Assembly (NCBI GenBank): GCA_024508935.1
Contig: JANINW010000019.1
Span: 213,926-277,925 of the forward strand
Direction: 5' to 3'
Length of the DNA stretch: 64,000 bases
From: Flavipsychrobacter sp.
GTDB taxonomy: Bacteria > Bacteroidota > Bacteroidia > Chitinophagales > Chitinophagaceae
Shown here: piece by piece, positions 1-8,593 of the stretch
How the letters are laid out: every line of letters begins with the position of its first letter
Position numbering within the stretch: the stretch's first letter is position 1
Made by a program: the position numbers and the translations under genes
Notes under the pieces: generated by a model
What the model was told of the DNA's origin: nothing
Databases searched by the model: none
Seen by the model: only the letters and a program-made list of their open reading frames with translations

Positions 1-195
1 TCAATAGTGCCATTCAGTAAAGAAGAAAAACGTTTTATGCCTTATGCAGCGCTGGGCGTGTTGCTGTTTTATATCAGCATGCAGTGCGATAGATATGATA
101 CATGGTCGAATATATTTTTAAACGAAGACCATTTAAAACGCTATTGCGGTTCCTTAAAAAGATGGATGGCGCATAACGAAATAGAATTAGCATAA
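1..195 (+). CDS. C-terminal fragment of an unrecognised protein
   Basis: The reading frame is open from the first base of the window and ends at a TAA at 193-195, so this is the last ~64 codons of a gene that begins outside. A GTG at position 7 is probably internal. The piece contains one hydrophobic stretch (AALGVLLFYISM) followed by a charged tail. I recognise no family. It converges on ric, with a hairpin at 198-225 between them. Confidence 0.5.
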   Translation, partial: SIVPFSKEEKRFMPYAALGVLLFYISMQCDRYDTWSNIFLNEDHLKRYCGSLKRWMAHNEIELA

Positions 196-197
196 AA

Positions 198-225
198 AGG
201 CTTTAAGTAGAAGTACTTAAAGCCT
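198..225 (-). terminator. Hairpin terminator for ric
   Basis: Perfect 12-bp inverted repeat (AGGCTTTAAGTA / TACTTAAAGCCT) with a GAAG loop. Read on the minus strand it is followed by a T run (TTTTTATG), so it should end the minus-strand ric transcript. It could also stop the plus-strand gene. Confidence 0.75.
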
Positions 226-281
226 GCGCTAGGGTCTTTCGAAACGAATAACAAACAACTTAAAATATAAAGAACTCTTTT

Positions 282-1052
282 TTACCTGAGCTGGCAGCTT
301 GGCTGCGCTACGGCTGTTTCCAATTCCAGTGCTTTCGGAAACAGGATATTGTTCTCCAGATGTATATGTGTGTACAAGTCATTCACAAACTCTTCCAGTT
401 TCATATAGGCCACTTTATAAGTGGTGCATGCATCTTCCGGAGGGGTGAAATCGTTGGTCAGTTCTGTTATCCTTGCTACGCGGTTGCCTTCAACAATATG
501 TTCTTCCTGCATTTGGTTTACAGGGTTTGATAAAGTGCCTAAAGGAAATAGAACCGGGATAGGTTCGCTGCTTCTTCGCGATGCTGCAAGTGACTGAATA
601 GCCGGGAATAATATGGTTTCCTCTTTCGCCATATGGTGCAATAGTTCTTCTGCACAGTTGGCAAATTGCATCAGTATCTCGTTCAGTTCCGGGTGATTGG
701 CCCCATGTACTTTATTGACCTTAGTAAGGTAGGCCAGTATAGTAGGTACATGCTCTCTCACGTAACCGTGATGGGTGGCTTGTATATAATGCGCCAGTTC
801 ATCAAGCGGCATTTCATTGAAATCGGTACTGTTGGCCGAGCCGGATTGCGTGTATTTGGCTGCCAGTTCTCTTTCTATTGTTTCAATATCCAGGTTTTTA
901 TCCCTGCATACATCTTTCAGCAGCCGGCCCCCTTTGCAGCAAAAATCTATATTGTATTTTTTAAACACATCGGCTGTTCTAAAGTTATCAGCTACTATCT
1001 GCCCTATGGTTATGTTTGATCCTATTTCCTGTATAGCTTGCATTTGTATCAT
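282..1052 (-). CDS. ric: Iron-sulfur cluster repair di-iron protein Ric (ScdA/YtfE)
   Basis: Family role: repairs Fe-S clusters damaged by nitric oxide or peroxide, in the cytoplasm, using a non-heme di-iron centre. The N-terminal DUF542-type domain has the conserved DFCCKGG motif near residues 36-42. It is followed by a hemerythrin-like four-helix domain rich in His and Glu (ATHHGYVREH, ELLHHMAKEE, QEEH, YTHIHLENN). Length is about 256 aa, normal for the family. I chose the ATG at 1052 over a TTG at 1067 because the conserved part starts just after it; an ATG at 1043 is also possible. A near-consensus -7 box (CATATTTG, minus strand 1136-1143) lies upstream. Its position next to nos and NOR-like genes fits NO stress. 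Confidence 0.9.
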   Translation of the reverse strand: MIQMQAIQEIGSNITIGQIVADNFRTADVFKKYNIDFCCKGGRLLKDVCRDKNLDIETIERELAAKYTQSGSANSTDFNEMPLDELAHYIQATHHGYVREHVPTILAYLTKVNKVHGANHPELNEILMQFANCAEELLHHMAKEETILFPAIQSLAASRRSSEPIPVLFPLGTLSNPVNQMQEEHIVEGNRVARITELTNDFTPPEDACTTYKVAYMKLEEFVNDLYTHIHLENNILFPKALELETAVAQPSCQLR

Positions 1053-1135
1053 TTTATTTAAAAGCAAAACAACAATTATTTGCTCCTGATGAATATGTGC
1101 CGAATCATAAATTCAGAAAAAATAAACTCTTTCTG

Positions 1136-1143
1136 CAAATATG
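1136..1143 (-). promoter_or_regulatory. Possible Bacteroidota -7 box upstream of ric
   Basis: Minus-strand CATATTTG followed by CA differs from the TAnnTTTG consensus only at its first base. It sits about 85 nt upstream of the ric start. No clear -33 box was found. Confidence 0.35.
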
Positions 1144-1216
1144 ATTTCACGCATAAATAGCGGAGTATATGACGTTTATTTTAGTAGTAATTATTAATAA
1201 CTTTTTAATCTTTCTT

Positions 1217-1786
1217 ATGAAAAAGATCTCTTTATTGGCGGCACTTTCAATAGGCTTATTTATTACCTCCTGTAGTCAGGATAACAATAGCGAAACAACT
1301 ACCGCAGCAACAACAGAAACCGCAGGCACAGAGGCTGCAGGTCAATCAGGCGTACAGGATGATATGTCTCAAAAGAATGTAGTACAAGTAGCCATGGGCA
1401 GCAAAGACCATACTACCCTGGTAACAGCTGTAAAAGCTGCTGAGCTGGTAGATGCATTGAGCAATGCAGGCCCTTTCACGGTGTTTGCTCCTACTAATGC
1501 AGCTTTTGATAAATTACCAGCCGGCACGGTAGAAGGTTTACTAAAACCTGAAAAGAAAGAGGAGCTGGCTGATATACTGCAATACCATGTATCTGTAGGC
1601 GTGTACACAGCAGACCAGCTGCAGGACGGGCAAACACTAGGCCAGGTGAATGGCGGTAATATCACTATATCAAAGAAAGACGGTAAAATAATGGTAAATG
1701 GCGCCGCTACAGTAGTTGCTTCTATACCTGCTTCCAATGGCATTATCCATGTTATAGATGGCGTGCTGTTGCCAGGCAAAAAATAA
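1217..1786 (+). CDS. Fasciclin-domain lipoprotein
   Basis: A 189-aa secreted protein. Residues 1-19 are a lipoprotein signal peptide ending in the lipobox LFITSC. A Thr/Ala/Glu-rich spacer follows, to about residue 50. The rest is one FAS1 (fasciclin) domain with the typical FAPTNAAFDKLP motif and the closing IIHVIDGVLLP motif. FAS1 proteins are generally adhesive or surface proteins; the ligand is unknown. I use the ATG at 1217, not the upstream one at 1169, because it gives a clean signal peptide. It lies between ric and the nos operon, which may mean joint regulation under nitrosative stress, but the sequence does not show that. Confidence 0.9.
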   Translation: MKKISLLAALSIGLFITSCSQDNNSETTTAATTETAGTEAAGQSGVQDDMSQKNVVQVAMGSKDHTTLVTAVKAAELVDALSNAGPFTVFAPTNAAFDKLPAGTVEGLLKPEKKEELADILQYHVSVGVYTADQLQDGQTLGQVNGGNITISKKDGKIMVNGAATVVASIPASNGIIHVIDGVLLPGKK

Positions 1787-1800
1787 CCGTGATGTAGAGT

Positions 1801-1844
1801 ATAAATAGTCAGGGCTGAAGATTTCTTCAGCCCTGTCTATTTAT
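1801..1844. terminator. Bidirectional terminator between fasciclin gene and nos operon
   Basis: A 20-bp stem with one T-T mismatch and an ATTT loop sits between the two convergent genes. The core is CAGGGCTGAAG / CTTCAGCCCTG. Confidence 0.8.
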
Positions 1845-1857
1845 ATGCGTTTATTTC

Positions 1858-2229
1858 CTATTCTCCACCCGATAATATTTTTAATTGCATAACGGTGGAA
1901 ATACTTAGTGCCCTTTGTTTGGCCAGTGTAGCTTTTTCACCTTCATAATATTCATCTACTGTTTCTATAAATAACTGCTGCCATCTTTTAAAATGAGCAT
2001 CATTCAGCGGGCTCTTATCATGGAGTGCTTTATGCGATTTCAGGGGATTGCCAAAATAACCACCGGTGAAGAACAATGCATTTTCCCAAAAGGCATACAT
2101 CACCGGCAGGTGGCGTTCCCAGTTTACACGGGCAAACAAGGGAGCCAATAAGGCGTCAGCTTTTACTTTATCGTAAAAGCTGTTCACTAAATGCTCCAAT
2201 TCTTTCCGGCCCAGTATATCTGTTTTCAT
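1858..2229 (-). CDS. Group III truncated haemoglobin
   Basis: A 123-aa 2-on-2 globin. Family features: the VNSFYDKV helix, the FWENALFFTGGYFGNP segment typical of group III truncated haemoglobins, and the probable proximal haem-ligand His in DAHFKRWQQLF. Globins of this group bind O2 or NO, and many detoxify NO or related species. It is the last gene of the cytochrome c-nosZLDFY operon, starting 2 nt after the nosY-like stop codon. Co-transcription with N2O reductase suggests protection of the copper enzyme or removal of NO; this is inference. Confidence 0.88.
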   Translation of the reverse strand: MKTDILGRKELEHLVNSFYDKVKADALLAPLFARVNWERHLPVMYAFWENALFFTGGYFGNPLKSHKALHDKSPLNDAHFKRWQQLFIETVDEYYEGEKATLAKQRALSISTVMQLKILSGGE

Positions 2230-2231
2230 AA

Positions 2232-2999
2232 CTACAGATCTTTGTGATTAAACTTTCGCAGTGAATACAATAGCGGTAGAGCTATCCACAGCAGCATTAC
2301 AAAGAAGGATAAGAGTACCCCCTTCTGTGTACCAAAGAAGTCTTTGAAGATGGCGCCGGTATAACCCATTAATGCAGACACATCCATTTTCAGCAGCACC
2401 AATATCCTGCCCAGGTCTATAGGGTTTAGGGCGGTAACGCCTATCATGGCTTTTTCAATGGGATAATCTGCAAACTGGAATAACAGGAACAGGACAATAC
2501 CATCGAATATCAGTGAGAAGTATAGCCACAATAGTATAGACATACCTATGCCTTTTGCTTTATCGCGGGTTGTTACTGCAGCTAGCATGGCTATAGATAC
2601 AAATATGACGGACAGCATTACACCCAAGCCTATCATCATCATACTAATTACAGAACGTTCGAAAAGGAGCATTGGTACCCCGCTGCCTGCAATAAAAGCC
2701 AGGGCCAGGGCGCCGGCCAGGCCGGAAAATATACTGAGCCATATACTACGCCGCCTGATGGGTTGGCTTACCAGCAGCTCTATAAACTCTGAGCTATTAT
2801 AAATGTAGATAGTTGAGAAAATGATGCTTACCAGGGGTACTATAAACAGTTCCAGGTTCAGCATAGTAAGCATTCCTTTTTGTGTATTGTCTTCTAGGCT
2901 GAACACACTGAGGGTAATAAGCAGCAGGAATGCGGTATATACAAGTACTATTTTGTTCTTGAGTATGTCCAGCAATATATATTTAACGATCTTTCTCAT
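2232..2999 (-). CDS. nosY: NosY-like ABC transporter permease
   Basis: A 255-aa integral membrane protein with about six hydrophobic segments, organised like ABC-2 type permeases. In nos clusters NosY works with the ATPase NosF and periplasmic NosD to supply sulfur and mature the CuZ centre of NosZ. It overlaps the nosF stop by 4 nt, so translation is probably coupled. Sequence alone would say only ABC-2 permease; the name rests on operon position. Confidence 0.85.
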   Translation of the reverse strand: MRKIVKYILLDILKNKIVLVYTAFLLLITLSVFSLEDNTQKGMLTMLNLELFIVPLVSIIFSTIYIYNSSEFIELLVSQPIRRRSIWLSIFSGLAGALALAFIAGSGVPMLLFERSVISMMMIGLGVMLSVIFVSIAMLAAVTTRDKAKGIGMSILLWLYFSLIFDGIVLFLLFQFADYPIEKAMIGVTALNPIDLGRILVLLKMDVSALMGYTGAIFKDFFGTQKGVLLSFFVMLLWIALPLLYSLRKFNHKDL

Positions 3000-3709
3000 G
3001 AGGGTTGGTGCTGTTTCATAAAATGGGATATGGCCCTTGATAATTTTTCTTCCCCTGTCTCCGTCTTCAATGCGTCCAGGGTTTTATGGAAAAGCAATTT
3101 ACCATCCTGCATATACACTACATGCGATACCAGTTCGTCCAGTTCGCTGAGTATATGGGATGTGATAAGAAATAGTTTTCCGTTTCTTTTTTCTGCCTGT
3201 ATCTTTTCTTTCAGTAACTCTGACGATACAGGGTCGAGGCCGGCAGTCGGTTCGTCCAGTATCATCAATTCAGGATTGAAGAGAAAGGCGATGGCTGCGC
3301 TCACTTTCTGCATGGTACCGCCTGATAATGTGCCCATGCGTTTGTTGTATAATTTCTTCAGCTGGAAGGCATTGATAATATCTTCGTCTCGCTGCGCTTT
3401 ATACATGCGTATATCTGAAAGCATTTCTATTACCTGGCCTATTTTCATATTCTCAGGGTAACGGCCTATTTGTGGCATATAGCCTATCATAGAGCGGTAT
3501 TCCCAGCCTTTGTTTACAGCTTCGTTCTTTATTTTAATAGTACCGGCATCAGGTACCACCATGCCCAGCAGGCATTTTATAAGCGTGGTTTTGCCACATC
3601 CGTTGGGGCCTATCAATGCTATACATGAGCCGCCGGGGCTGGAAAATGAAACATCATTGAGTACCTGCAGTTTGCCAAAACTCTTTTTAATATGCTGTAC
3701 TTCTATCAT
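2996..3709 (-). CDS. nosF: NosF-like ABC transporter ATPase
   Basis: A 237-aa cytoplasmic ATP-binding subunit. Visible motifs: Walker A GPNGCGKTT (about residues 34-42), signature LSGGTMQKVS, Walker B LMILDEPTAGLDP, and the switch His in LITSH. It energises the NosDFY complex needed for assembly of the copper-sulfide site of N2O reductase. It overlaps nosD upstream and nosY downstream by 4 nt each, a tight translationally coupled trio. Confidence 0.92.
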   Translation of the reverse strand: MIEVQHIKKSFGKLQVLNDVSFSSPGGSCIALIGPNGCGKTTLIKCLLGMVVPDAGTIKIKNEAVNKGWEYRSMIGYMPQIGRYPENMKIGQVIEMLSDIRMYKAQRDEDIINAFQLKKLYNKRMGTLSGGTMQKVSAAIAFLFNPELMILDEPTAGLDPVSSELLKEKIQAEKRNGKLFLITSHILSELDELVSHVVYMQDGKLLFHKTLDALKTETGEEKLSRAISHFMKQHQPS

Positions 3710-4947
3710 AACTGTACGGGTTTCATGAGGGGGTGATCGTCTTTTAAATTTTCTGGCGTAAGGCTTGGCAGCACTTTTTCCGAGCGGTCCATAAGCGTGG
3801 TAATAAAGCTCCGGAACAATATCATAGCAGGCGGATTTTTTTCAATGACCATGCTATACATGCTTACCGGCCGGTAGGGTATATCGCCTATCTTGTTTTT
3901 ATCCAGGTCGTAGCCCTCGTATTTGTCCCAGTAATTATGGTCGAAATTGTTAAGTACCAGGCTGCCATTGGTACCTACGTCAAATGTGTTCCCAATAAAA
4001 TTGTTGTTATTCAGTTTTATATCCATGCAGCTGGCCTGTATTTTCAATCCCCAGCCGTTGCCATAGAAAGAATTTTTGTGCATCTCTACGCGGCTTACGC
4101 CTTCCATAAAAATGCCGCTGGTATTCTTTTTAAATACATTGCCCTCTATACGACTGTCTGATATTTCTTTCAGCAGTATGCCATATGCTGCGTCTCCCCA
4201 GTTCTCCCTGAAGGTATTGCGGAACATGCGTACATGGTTGGAGAACATGACAGCAACGCCTGCGCCGTTGTTCTCAAAAATGTTACTTGCATAAGTATCA
4301 TTATTGGAAAACATGAAATGCAGCCCATAACGCAGGTTACGAAAAGACCTGTTCTTCCAAATAAGGGAGTTGGTCACAAATTCAAAATAGATACCATCGC
4401 GGTGGCCGGAAACGGTATTGCCGGTTATCTGCATACTGTCGCTTTTCCAGCAGTGTATGCCATTGCCGCTTTGTTGTTCCTCTTTTTGACTGGCTTTCAA
4501 CGTATTGTTGCGGATAGTGCAGCGGATACCGTATTGGGAATAAATGCCAAAAAAGCAGTTCTCTAAATAATTTCCTTCTATAGTTATGTTGTGGCGGTTG
4601 CAGATCTTTATGCCGGCATAGTCGGTAATACTGGATATGCCCGAGTTGCATACCTTGAATCCTTTTATGACCACATCGTCTGCCTTTACCGAAATATTTT
4701 CATATTTATGTTCTCCGTCAATAACCGGCATGTCTTTGCCCAGTAATGTAATGGGCTTGTCTATAACCAGGTTATGCTCATGGTATATGCCCTGCTGTAC
4801 AATAATAGTATCGTAGGGCGCTGCAATAACCAGTGCCTGTGCAATGTTCTTTAGAGCTGCATTTTTACCAACAGTAAGTTGGCGTGCGGTTGCAGGTGCA
4901 GCGAAGGCGGCAATCAGTAAAAGGGGTAAAAGTTTTTTGATGGTCAT
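3706..4947 (-). CDS. nosD: NosD, periplasmic beta-helix copper-site maturation protein
   Basis: A 413-aa protein with a signal peptide (residues 1-21, ending ATARQL) followed by a long right-handed parallel beta-helix. Repeats of the type N-x-I-x-x-N-x-F are visible throughout the middle (GNYLENCFFGI, NTVSGHRDGIYF, NIFENNGAGV). In nos systems NosD partners the NosFY transporter in maturing the CuZ centre of NosZ. Length fits the family (about 400-450 aa). The gene overlaps both neighbours by 4 nt. Confidence 0.93.
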   Translation of the reverse strand: MTIKKLLPLLLIAAFAAPATARQLTVGKNAALKNIAQALVIAAPYDTIIVQQGIYHEHNLVIDKPITLLGKDMPVIDGEHKYENISVKADDVVIKGFKVCNSGISSITDYAGIKICNRHNITIEGNYLENCFFGIYSQYGIRCTIRNNTLKASQKEEQQSGNGIHCWKSDSMQITGNTVSGHRDGIYFEFVTNSLIWKNRSFRNLRYGLHFMFSNNDTYASNIFENNGAGVAVMFSNHVRMFRNTFRENWGDAAYGILLKEISDSRIEGNVFKKNTSGIFMEGVSRVEMHKNSFYGNGWGLKIQASCMDIKLNNNNFIGNTFDVGTNGSLVLNNFDHNYWDKYEGYDLDKNKIGDIPYRPVSMYSMVIEKNPPAMILFRSFITTLMDRSEKVLPSLTPENLKDDHPLMKPVQL

Positions 4948-5951
4948 TGTACCGGCCAGTTTGTATGTTCGCCTTTATAAGTGGCTTGTATTTTGGCCAG
5001 GCTGTCGGCATGGTTAAATGCTACCAGGTTTCCCTGCATGGGGCATTTGATCTCGCTGTCTTTCAGCAATACACTTGAGGACGCCTCCACCAGTTCATGG
5101 CTGCCACAAAAATCAGTAAAATATATTTTGGCATCTTCCCGTGCCATAGTTTCCATTTCTTTCCTGAAGGACTGCATGCAATGAATATCGTCGAATTTGT
5201 AAACCTTACCGGTAGATGTAACTAGTTCTGCTCCAAACCGGGGATCGGCAATGGTCATTTTGCAGTAATTGCAATTGTCTTTGCCTACTTGTATAGGCTC
5301 GGGCCCGGCATTACAGCTGCTGAATGATATAGCCACTATAAATGCGGCCAGCGCTGTTAATGTATTCTTTTTTAAACTACGGGTACGCTTCCATTCCATT
5401 GCTACGCCTAGCAGTAGCAGAATACCGCAGCCCAGGAATATCCAGCCGCCAACGTCGGGTATAGAGTAGGCGCCAAAGTTGAGTAATTGCTTAAAGCCGA
5501 TAAGTGGTGGCTGGTAAGCCATGCCCGGCACTACAATGGCAGCATGCGGATCAAGGTTGTGCCCGTAATTATATTCCCATTTCCAGAAATCGGCCATGGC
5601 AATAATACCAAATGCTACGAAGGCGAAAAAGGACAGATATAATCCTCTCTTCCTGTTGGCTATTGCTGCTGCAATAAAAACAATAGAGAAGAAGATGATG
5701 CAATAAGGCAGGATGGTAAATTCCGGGAAGTCTGCTGTATGCAATGTTTTCATGCCAATATAGTGGTTCAGACCATTTACTATGTCTACATCACCCTTTA
5801 TATCATTGGCATGTATTTTCAGGCTCAGACCTTCGGGGTATTGCGGTGCATCGAGGTCTATTCTCCAGATAGGTGTGTATAGTACTGCTACAAGGCCCAG
5901 CCCGCACACAAATAATAATATCCTTGTCAGTATGCTTATTTTGTTATTCAC
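4944..5951 (-). CDS. nosL: NosL-type copper chaperone fused to an N-terminal membrane domain
   Basis: A 335-aa protein in two parts. Residues 1-190 form a polytopic membrane domain with about four helices (near 10-27, 80-97, 104-120, 165-185). Residues ~215-335 are a NosL domain with the Cu(I)-binding type motif CNYCKM (227-232), FDDIHCM and an extracytoplasmic-looking fold. Between them is a hydrophobic stretch ending in SFSSC (C213), which looks like a leftover lipoprotein signal and suggests that a stand-alone NosL lipoprotein was fused to the upstream membrane protein. NosL delivers copper to apo-NosZ. The gene sits between nosZ and nosD and overlaps nosD by 4 nt. Confidence 0.85.
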   Translation of the reverse strand: MNNKISILTRILLFVCGLGLVAVLYTPIWRIDLDAPQYPEGLSLKIHANDIKGDVDIVNGLNHYIGMKTLHTADFPEFTILPYCIIFFSIVFIAAAIANRKRGLYLSFFAFVAFGIIAMADFWKWEYNYGHNLDPHAAIVVPGMAYQPPLIGFKQLLNFGAYSIPDVGGWIFLGCGILLLLGVAMEWKRTRSLKKNTLTALAAFIVAISFSSCNAGPEPIQVGKDNCNYCKMTIADPRFGAELVTSTGKVYKFDDIHCMQSFRKEMETMAREDAKIYFTDFCGSHELVEASSSVLLKDSEIKCPMQGNLVAFNHADSLAKIQATYKGEHTNWPVQ

Positions 5952-6051
5952 AACTCACGGCTTTAATGATGACTAAAAATTAAGGTCCGGCTTACCGGTT
6001 CGATAAGCCGGACCTATACCACACTTGCTTACTTCAATTATTTAAACTTTT

Positions 6052-8040
6052 CTACTTGGTTGCTGTTTCAGCAGCAGGCAGGTTCTTACCTGTGCTGAAC
6101 AGAAGCGGCACATTGCTGCCGGCAGGCGATACCCTTACATAGCCCGACATTTCCTGGTGCAGCGCGCTGCAGAAGTCGGTACAGTACATAGGATAGATGC
6201 CGGTTTTTTCAGGTACCCATTTCAGTGTCTGGGTTTCACCGGGCATTATCAGCAATTCTGCATTGTCAGCGCCTTTTACAGCAAAGCCATGGGGTACATC
6301 CCAGTCTTGCTCCAAGTTGGTAACATGGAAGTATACTTCATCGCCCATTTTTACACCTTCAATATTATCGGGTGCAAAGTGAGACCTGATAGCTGTCATG
6401 TACACATGTATCTTATTGCCTTCGCGTACCACTTTGGTAGTGCCTTCTCCTTTTGATACATACGGATTGGCATTTTCATCTATCTTAAAGAACTTAACAG
6501 AGCGGTTCTTTATGAGGTCTGCAGATACAGCCTGGGCATAGTGCGGTTCGCCTATGGTTGGGAAATCAAGTATCAGCTGCATTTTGTCGCCGCTAATATC
6601 ATACAGCTGTGCACTTTGGGCCAGTTCAGGGCCTGTAGGCAGGAACCTGTCTTTAGTGATTTTATCGTAGGCTATCACGTATTTTGCATTCGGTTTACGT
6701 GTGTCGCCGCCAGGTACGCATAAGTGACCTACAGAGTAGAACGTAGGAGCCCTGTCCAGTACTTTCAGGTCTTTAATGTTCCATTTTACTACTTCGCTGG
6801 ATACAAAGAATGATGTATACGCGTTACCCTTACCATCAAATTCTGTGTGCAAAGGTCCGAGGCCTGGTTTCTTTACTTCACCGTATAAGGCAGCGTCATA
6901 CTTAATTACAGGTATGCCGTCATATTCGCCTTCGTATGCTTTATCGGCAATGGCTTTCTGTATCTTATCGAAGCTGAATACAGGTATCAATGCAGCCAGT
7001 TTACCACTACCTACAATGTACTCGCCGGTTGGGTCTACGTCGCAGCCGTGCGGAGATTTAGGACAAGGGATGAAATAACAGATGTCTTTCAGTTCCTTCG
7101 CATCCAGTATGGTTACCTCTGTTTTTATTTCAGATGTAGCTGTATGTGTTTTCTCGTTGTACACATTGTGGGCATACTTTACAGGCACTTTCTTTCCTTT
7201 TCCTGCTTTCAGGTATTCTTCAGCCTTCTTCCAGTTTACTGCCATGATAAAATCCTTATCTTTTTGAGAGGCATTTACCTCCAGCAGTGTGTTGGCCTGC
7301 TCTGTATTGTAGCAGCTGAAGAAGAACCATCCGTGCGATTTATCTTTACCTGCGTGAGACAGGTCGAAGTTGATGCCTGGGCATTGTATCTGGAAGGCAA
7401 GGTCCATTTTACCATCTTCCTTACCTACGCTTATGAAGCTGATGTATCCTTTAAAGTTTTGTTTGTACGTGTTGATAGGTACATCCCCATTTTCATAGTC
7501 TGAAGGAACGCTGAAGCGTGTGCCGGCCACTACATACTCTGTATTTTCTGTAATGAAAGGAGAGCTGTGGTTACCGGCGCTGTTAGGCAATTCTATTATC
7601 TCAGCCGTTCTGAACGTGGTGAGGTCTAAACGCGCTACGCGGGGAGTATTGTTAGCATTACCAAATATCCAGCGGCCATCTATTTCGCCATTTGTCTGCG
7701 AAAGTTCGGTATGGTGCAGGTCATCCCATGGTATAAAACCGTGTGATGTATTAAGCATAGGCTTTGTTTCCTCGCTATAGCCATATCCTTTTTCCGGGTC
7801 AATAGAGAATACCGGTATTACTTTTAGCAGTCTGCCGCTGGGCAATCCATACACGCTCATCTGGCCGCTGAACCCGCCGGAAACGAAGTTGTAAAATTCA
7901 TCGTATTTACCCGGGGCTATATAAGTTTTAGCCGCAGCATCGCCCGTTACCGCATTACCTGCATTTTTGGGCTTGCAACTATACATGCCGGTCATGATGG
8001 CTGCCGCACCAATAACGGGGAGATATTTTAAGTAATTCAT
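6052..8040 (-). CDS. nosZ: Nitrous oxide reductase NosZ, clade II type
   Basis: A 662-aa enzyme reducing N2O to N2. The N-terminal seven-bladed propeller carries the CuZ histidine motifs: DLHHTELS, SPHGCDVDP, LGPLHTEFDG, VGHLCVPGGDT and GEPHYAQ. The C-terminal cupredoxin domain carries the CuA site (C620-x3-C624-x3-H628-x2-M631, plus the His in DVPHGF). The signal peptide lacks a twin-arginine motif and ends in YSC (residue 22), so export is probably by Sec, perhaps with lipidation; Sec export marks clade II. It lies 46 nt after the cytochrome c stop, which suggests that cytochrome as electron donor. No nosR or nitrite reductase gene is present nearby. Confidence 0.97.
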   Translation of the reverse strand: MNYLKYLPVIGAAAIMTGMYSCKPKNAGNAVTGDAAAKTYIAPGKYDEFYNFVSGGFSGQMSVYGLPSGRLLKVIPVFSIDPEKGYGYSEETKPMLNTSHGFIPWDDLHHTELSQTNGEIDGRWIFGNANNTPRVARLDLTTFRTAEIIELPNSAGNHSSPFITENTEYVVAGTRFSVPSDYENGDVPINTYKQNFKGYISFISVGKEDGKMDLAFQIQCPGINFDLSHAGKDKSHGWFFFSCYNTEQANTLLEVNASQKDKDFIMAVNWKKAEEYLKAGKGKKVPVKYAHNVYNEKTHTATSEIKTEVTILDAKELKDICYFIPCPKSPHGCDVDPTGEYIVGSGKLAALIPVFSFDKIQKAIADKAYEGEYDGIPVIKYDAALYGEVKKPGLGPLHTEFDGKGNAYTSFFVSSEVVKWNIKDLKVLDRAPTFYSVGHLCVPGGDTRKPNAKYVIAYDKITKDRFLPTGPELAQSAQLYDISGDKMQLILDFPTIGEPHYAQAVSADLIKNRSVKFFKIDENANPYVSKGEGTTKVVREGNKIHVYMTAIRSHFAPDNIEGVKMGDEVYFHVTNLEQDWDVPHGFAVKGADNAELLIMPGETQTLKWVPEKTGIYPMYCTDFCSALHQEMSGYVRVSPAGSNVPLLFSTGKNLPAAETATK

Positions 8041-8086
8041 AAAGTATGTTTATTTGATTGAATTGATTGAAGTATTGCAGTTGCGC

Positions 8087-8593
8087 CTATTTTACTCCGT
8101 CGTTCTTCCTCATGAACTCGTACAATGCCCTGGCATCGTCATCGCTAAGATTTTGATTGGGCATACGCACCAGGCATATTTCCAGCTGGGCCTGTGCTTT
8201 AGGGTCTTTATCCAGCATTTCATCTGTATTGGTCACAAAGTTCATGATCCATTCAGGTGCATATCTTGAGGTTACGCCTTTCCAGCCGGGACCTACCAGT
8301 TTTTCTTCTGTCAGTTTATGACAGCTATTGCATTTCACCTCATATATTTTGTTGCCGTTTTCAGCCATAGCGGCGTCCAGGTTGGCAGGTATATCTACAT
8401 GGGTAAATTTGCCTGTACCCCTGTTAGGGTCATAAGAAGGGTTGCCATTAGCTTCTTTCTTCTCCGTTTCGGCCCCGGCTCCTGTATTTTCGGTAGTGTA
8501 GGGATTTTTCTCCTGGCTGCCGTTGTTGCTGCCACCGCTGCCGCATGCTGCTATTAAAGTGGAGATAACAGCCAAAAAAAGTAGTTTTTTCAT
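8087..8593 (-). CDS. Class I cytochrome c lipoprotein, probable electron donor to NosZ
   Basis: A 168-aa lipoprotein with signal and lipobox (LIAACG). A low-complexity Gly/Ser/Glu/Asn spacer runs to about residue 65, then one cytochrome c domain with the haem-binding CNSCH motif and a likely distal Met ligand in VRMPNQNLSDDDA. It is the first gene of the nos operon. The start is the ATG at 8593; an upstream in-frame start would extend the protein before the signal peptide. Inferred role: passing electrons from the quinol/cytochrome chain to CuA of NosZ in the periplasm. Confidence 0.9.
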   Translation of the reverse strand: MKKLLFLAVISTLIAACGSGGSNNGSQEKNPYTTENTGAGAETEKKEANGNPSYDPNRGTGKFTHVDIPANLDAAMAENGNKIYEVKCNSCHKLTEEKLVGPGWKGVTSRYAPEWIMNFVTNTDEMLDKDPKAQAQLEICLVRMPNQNLSDDDARALYEFMRKNDGVK

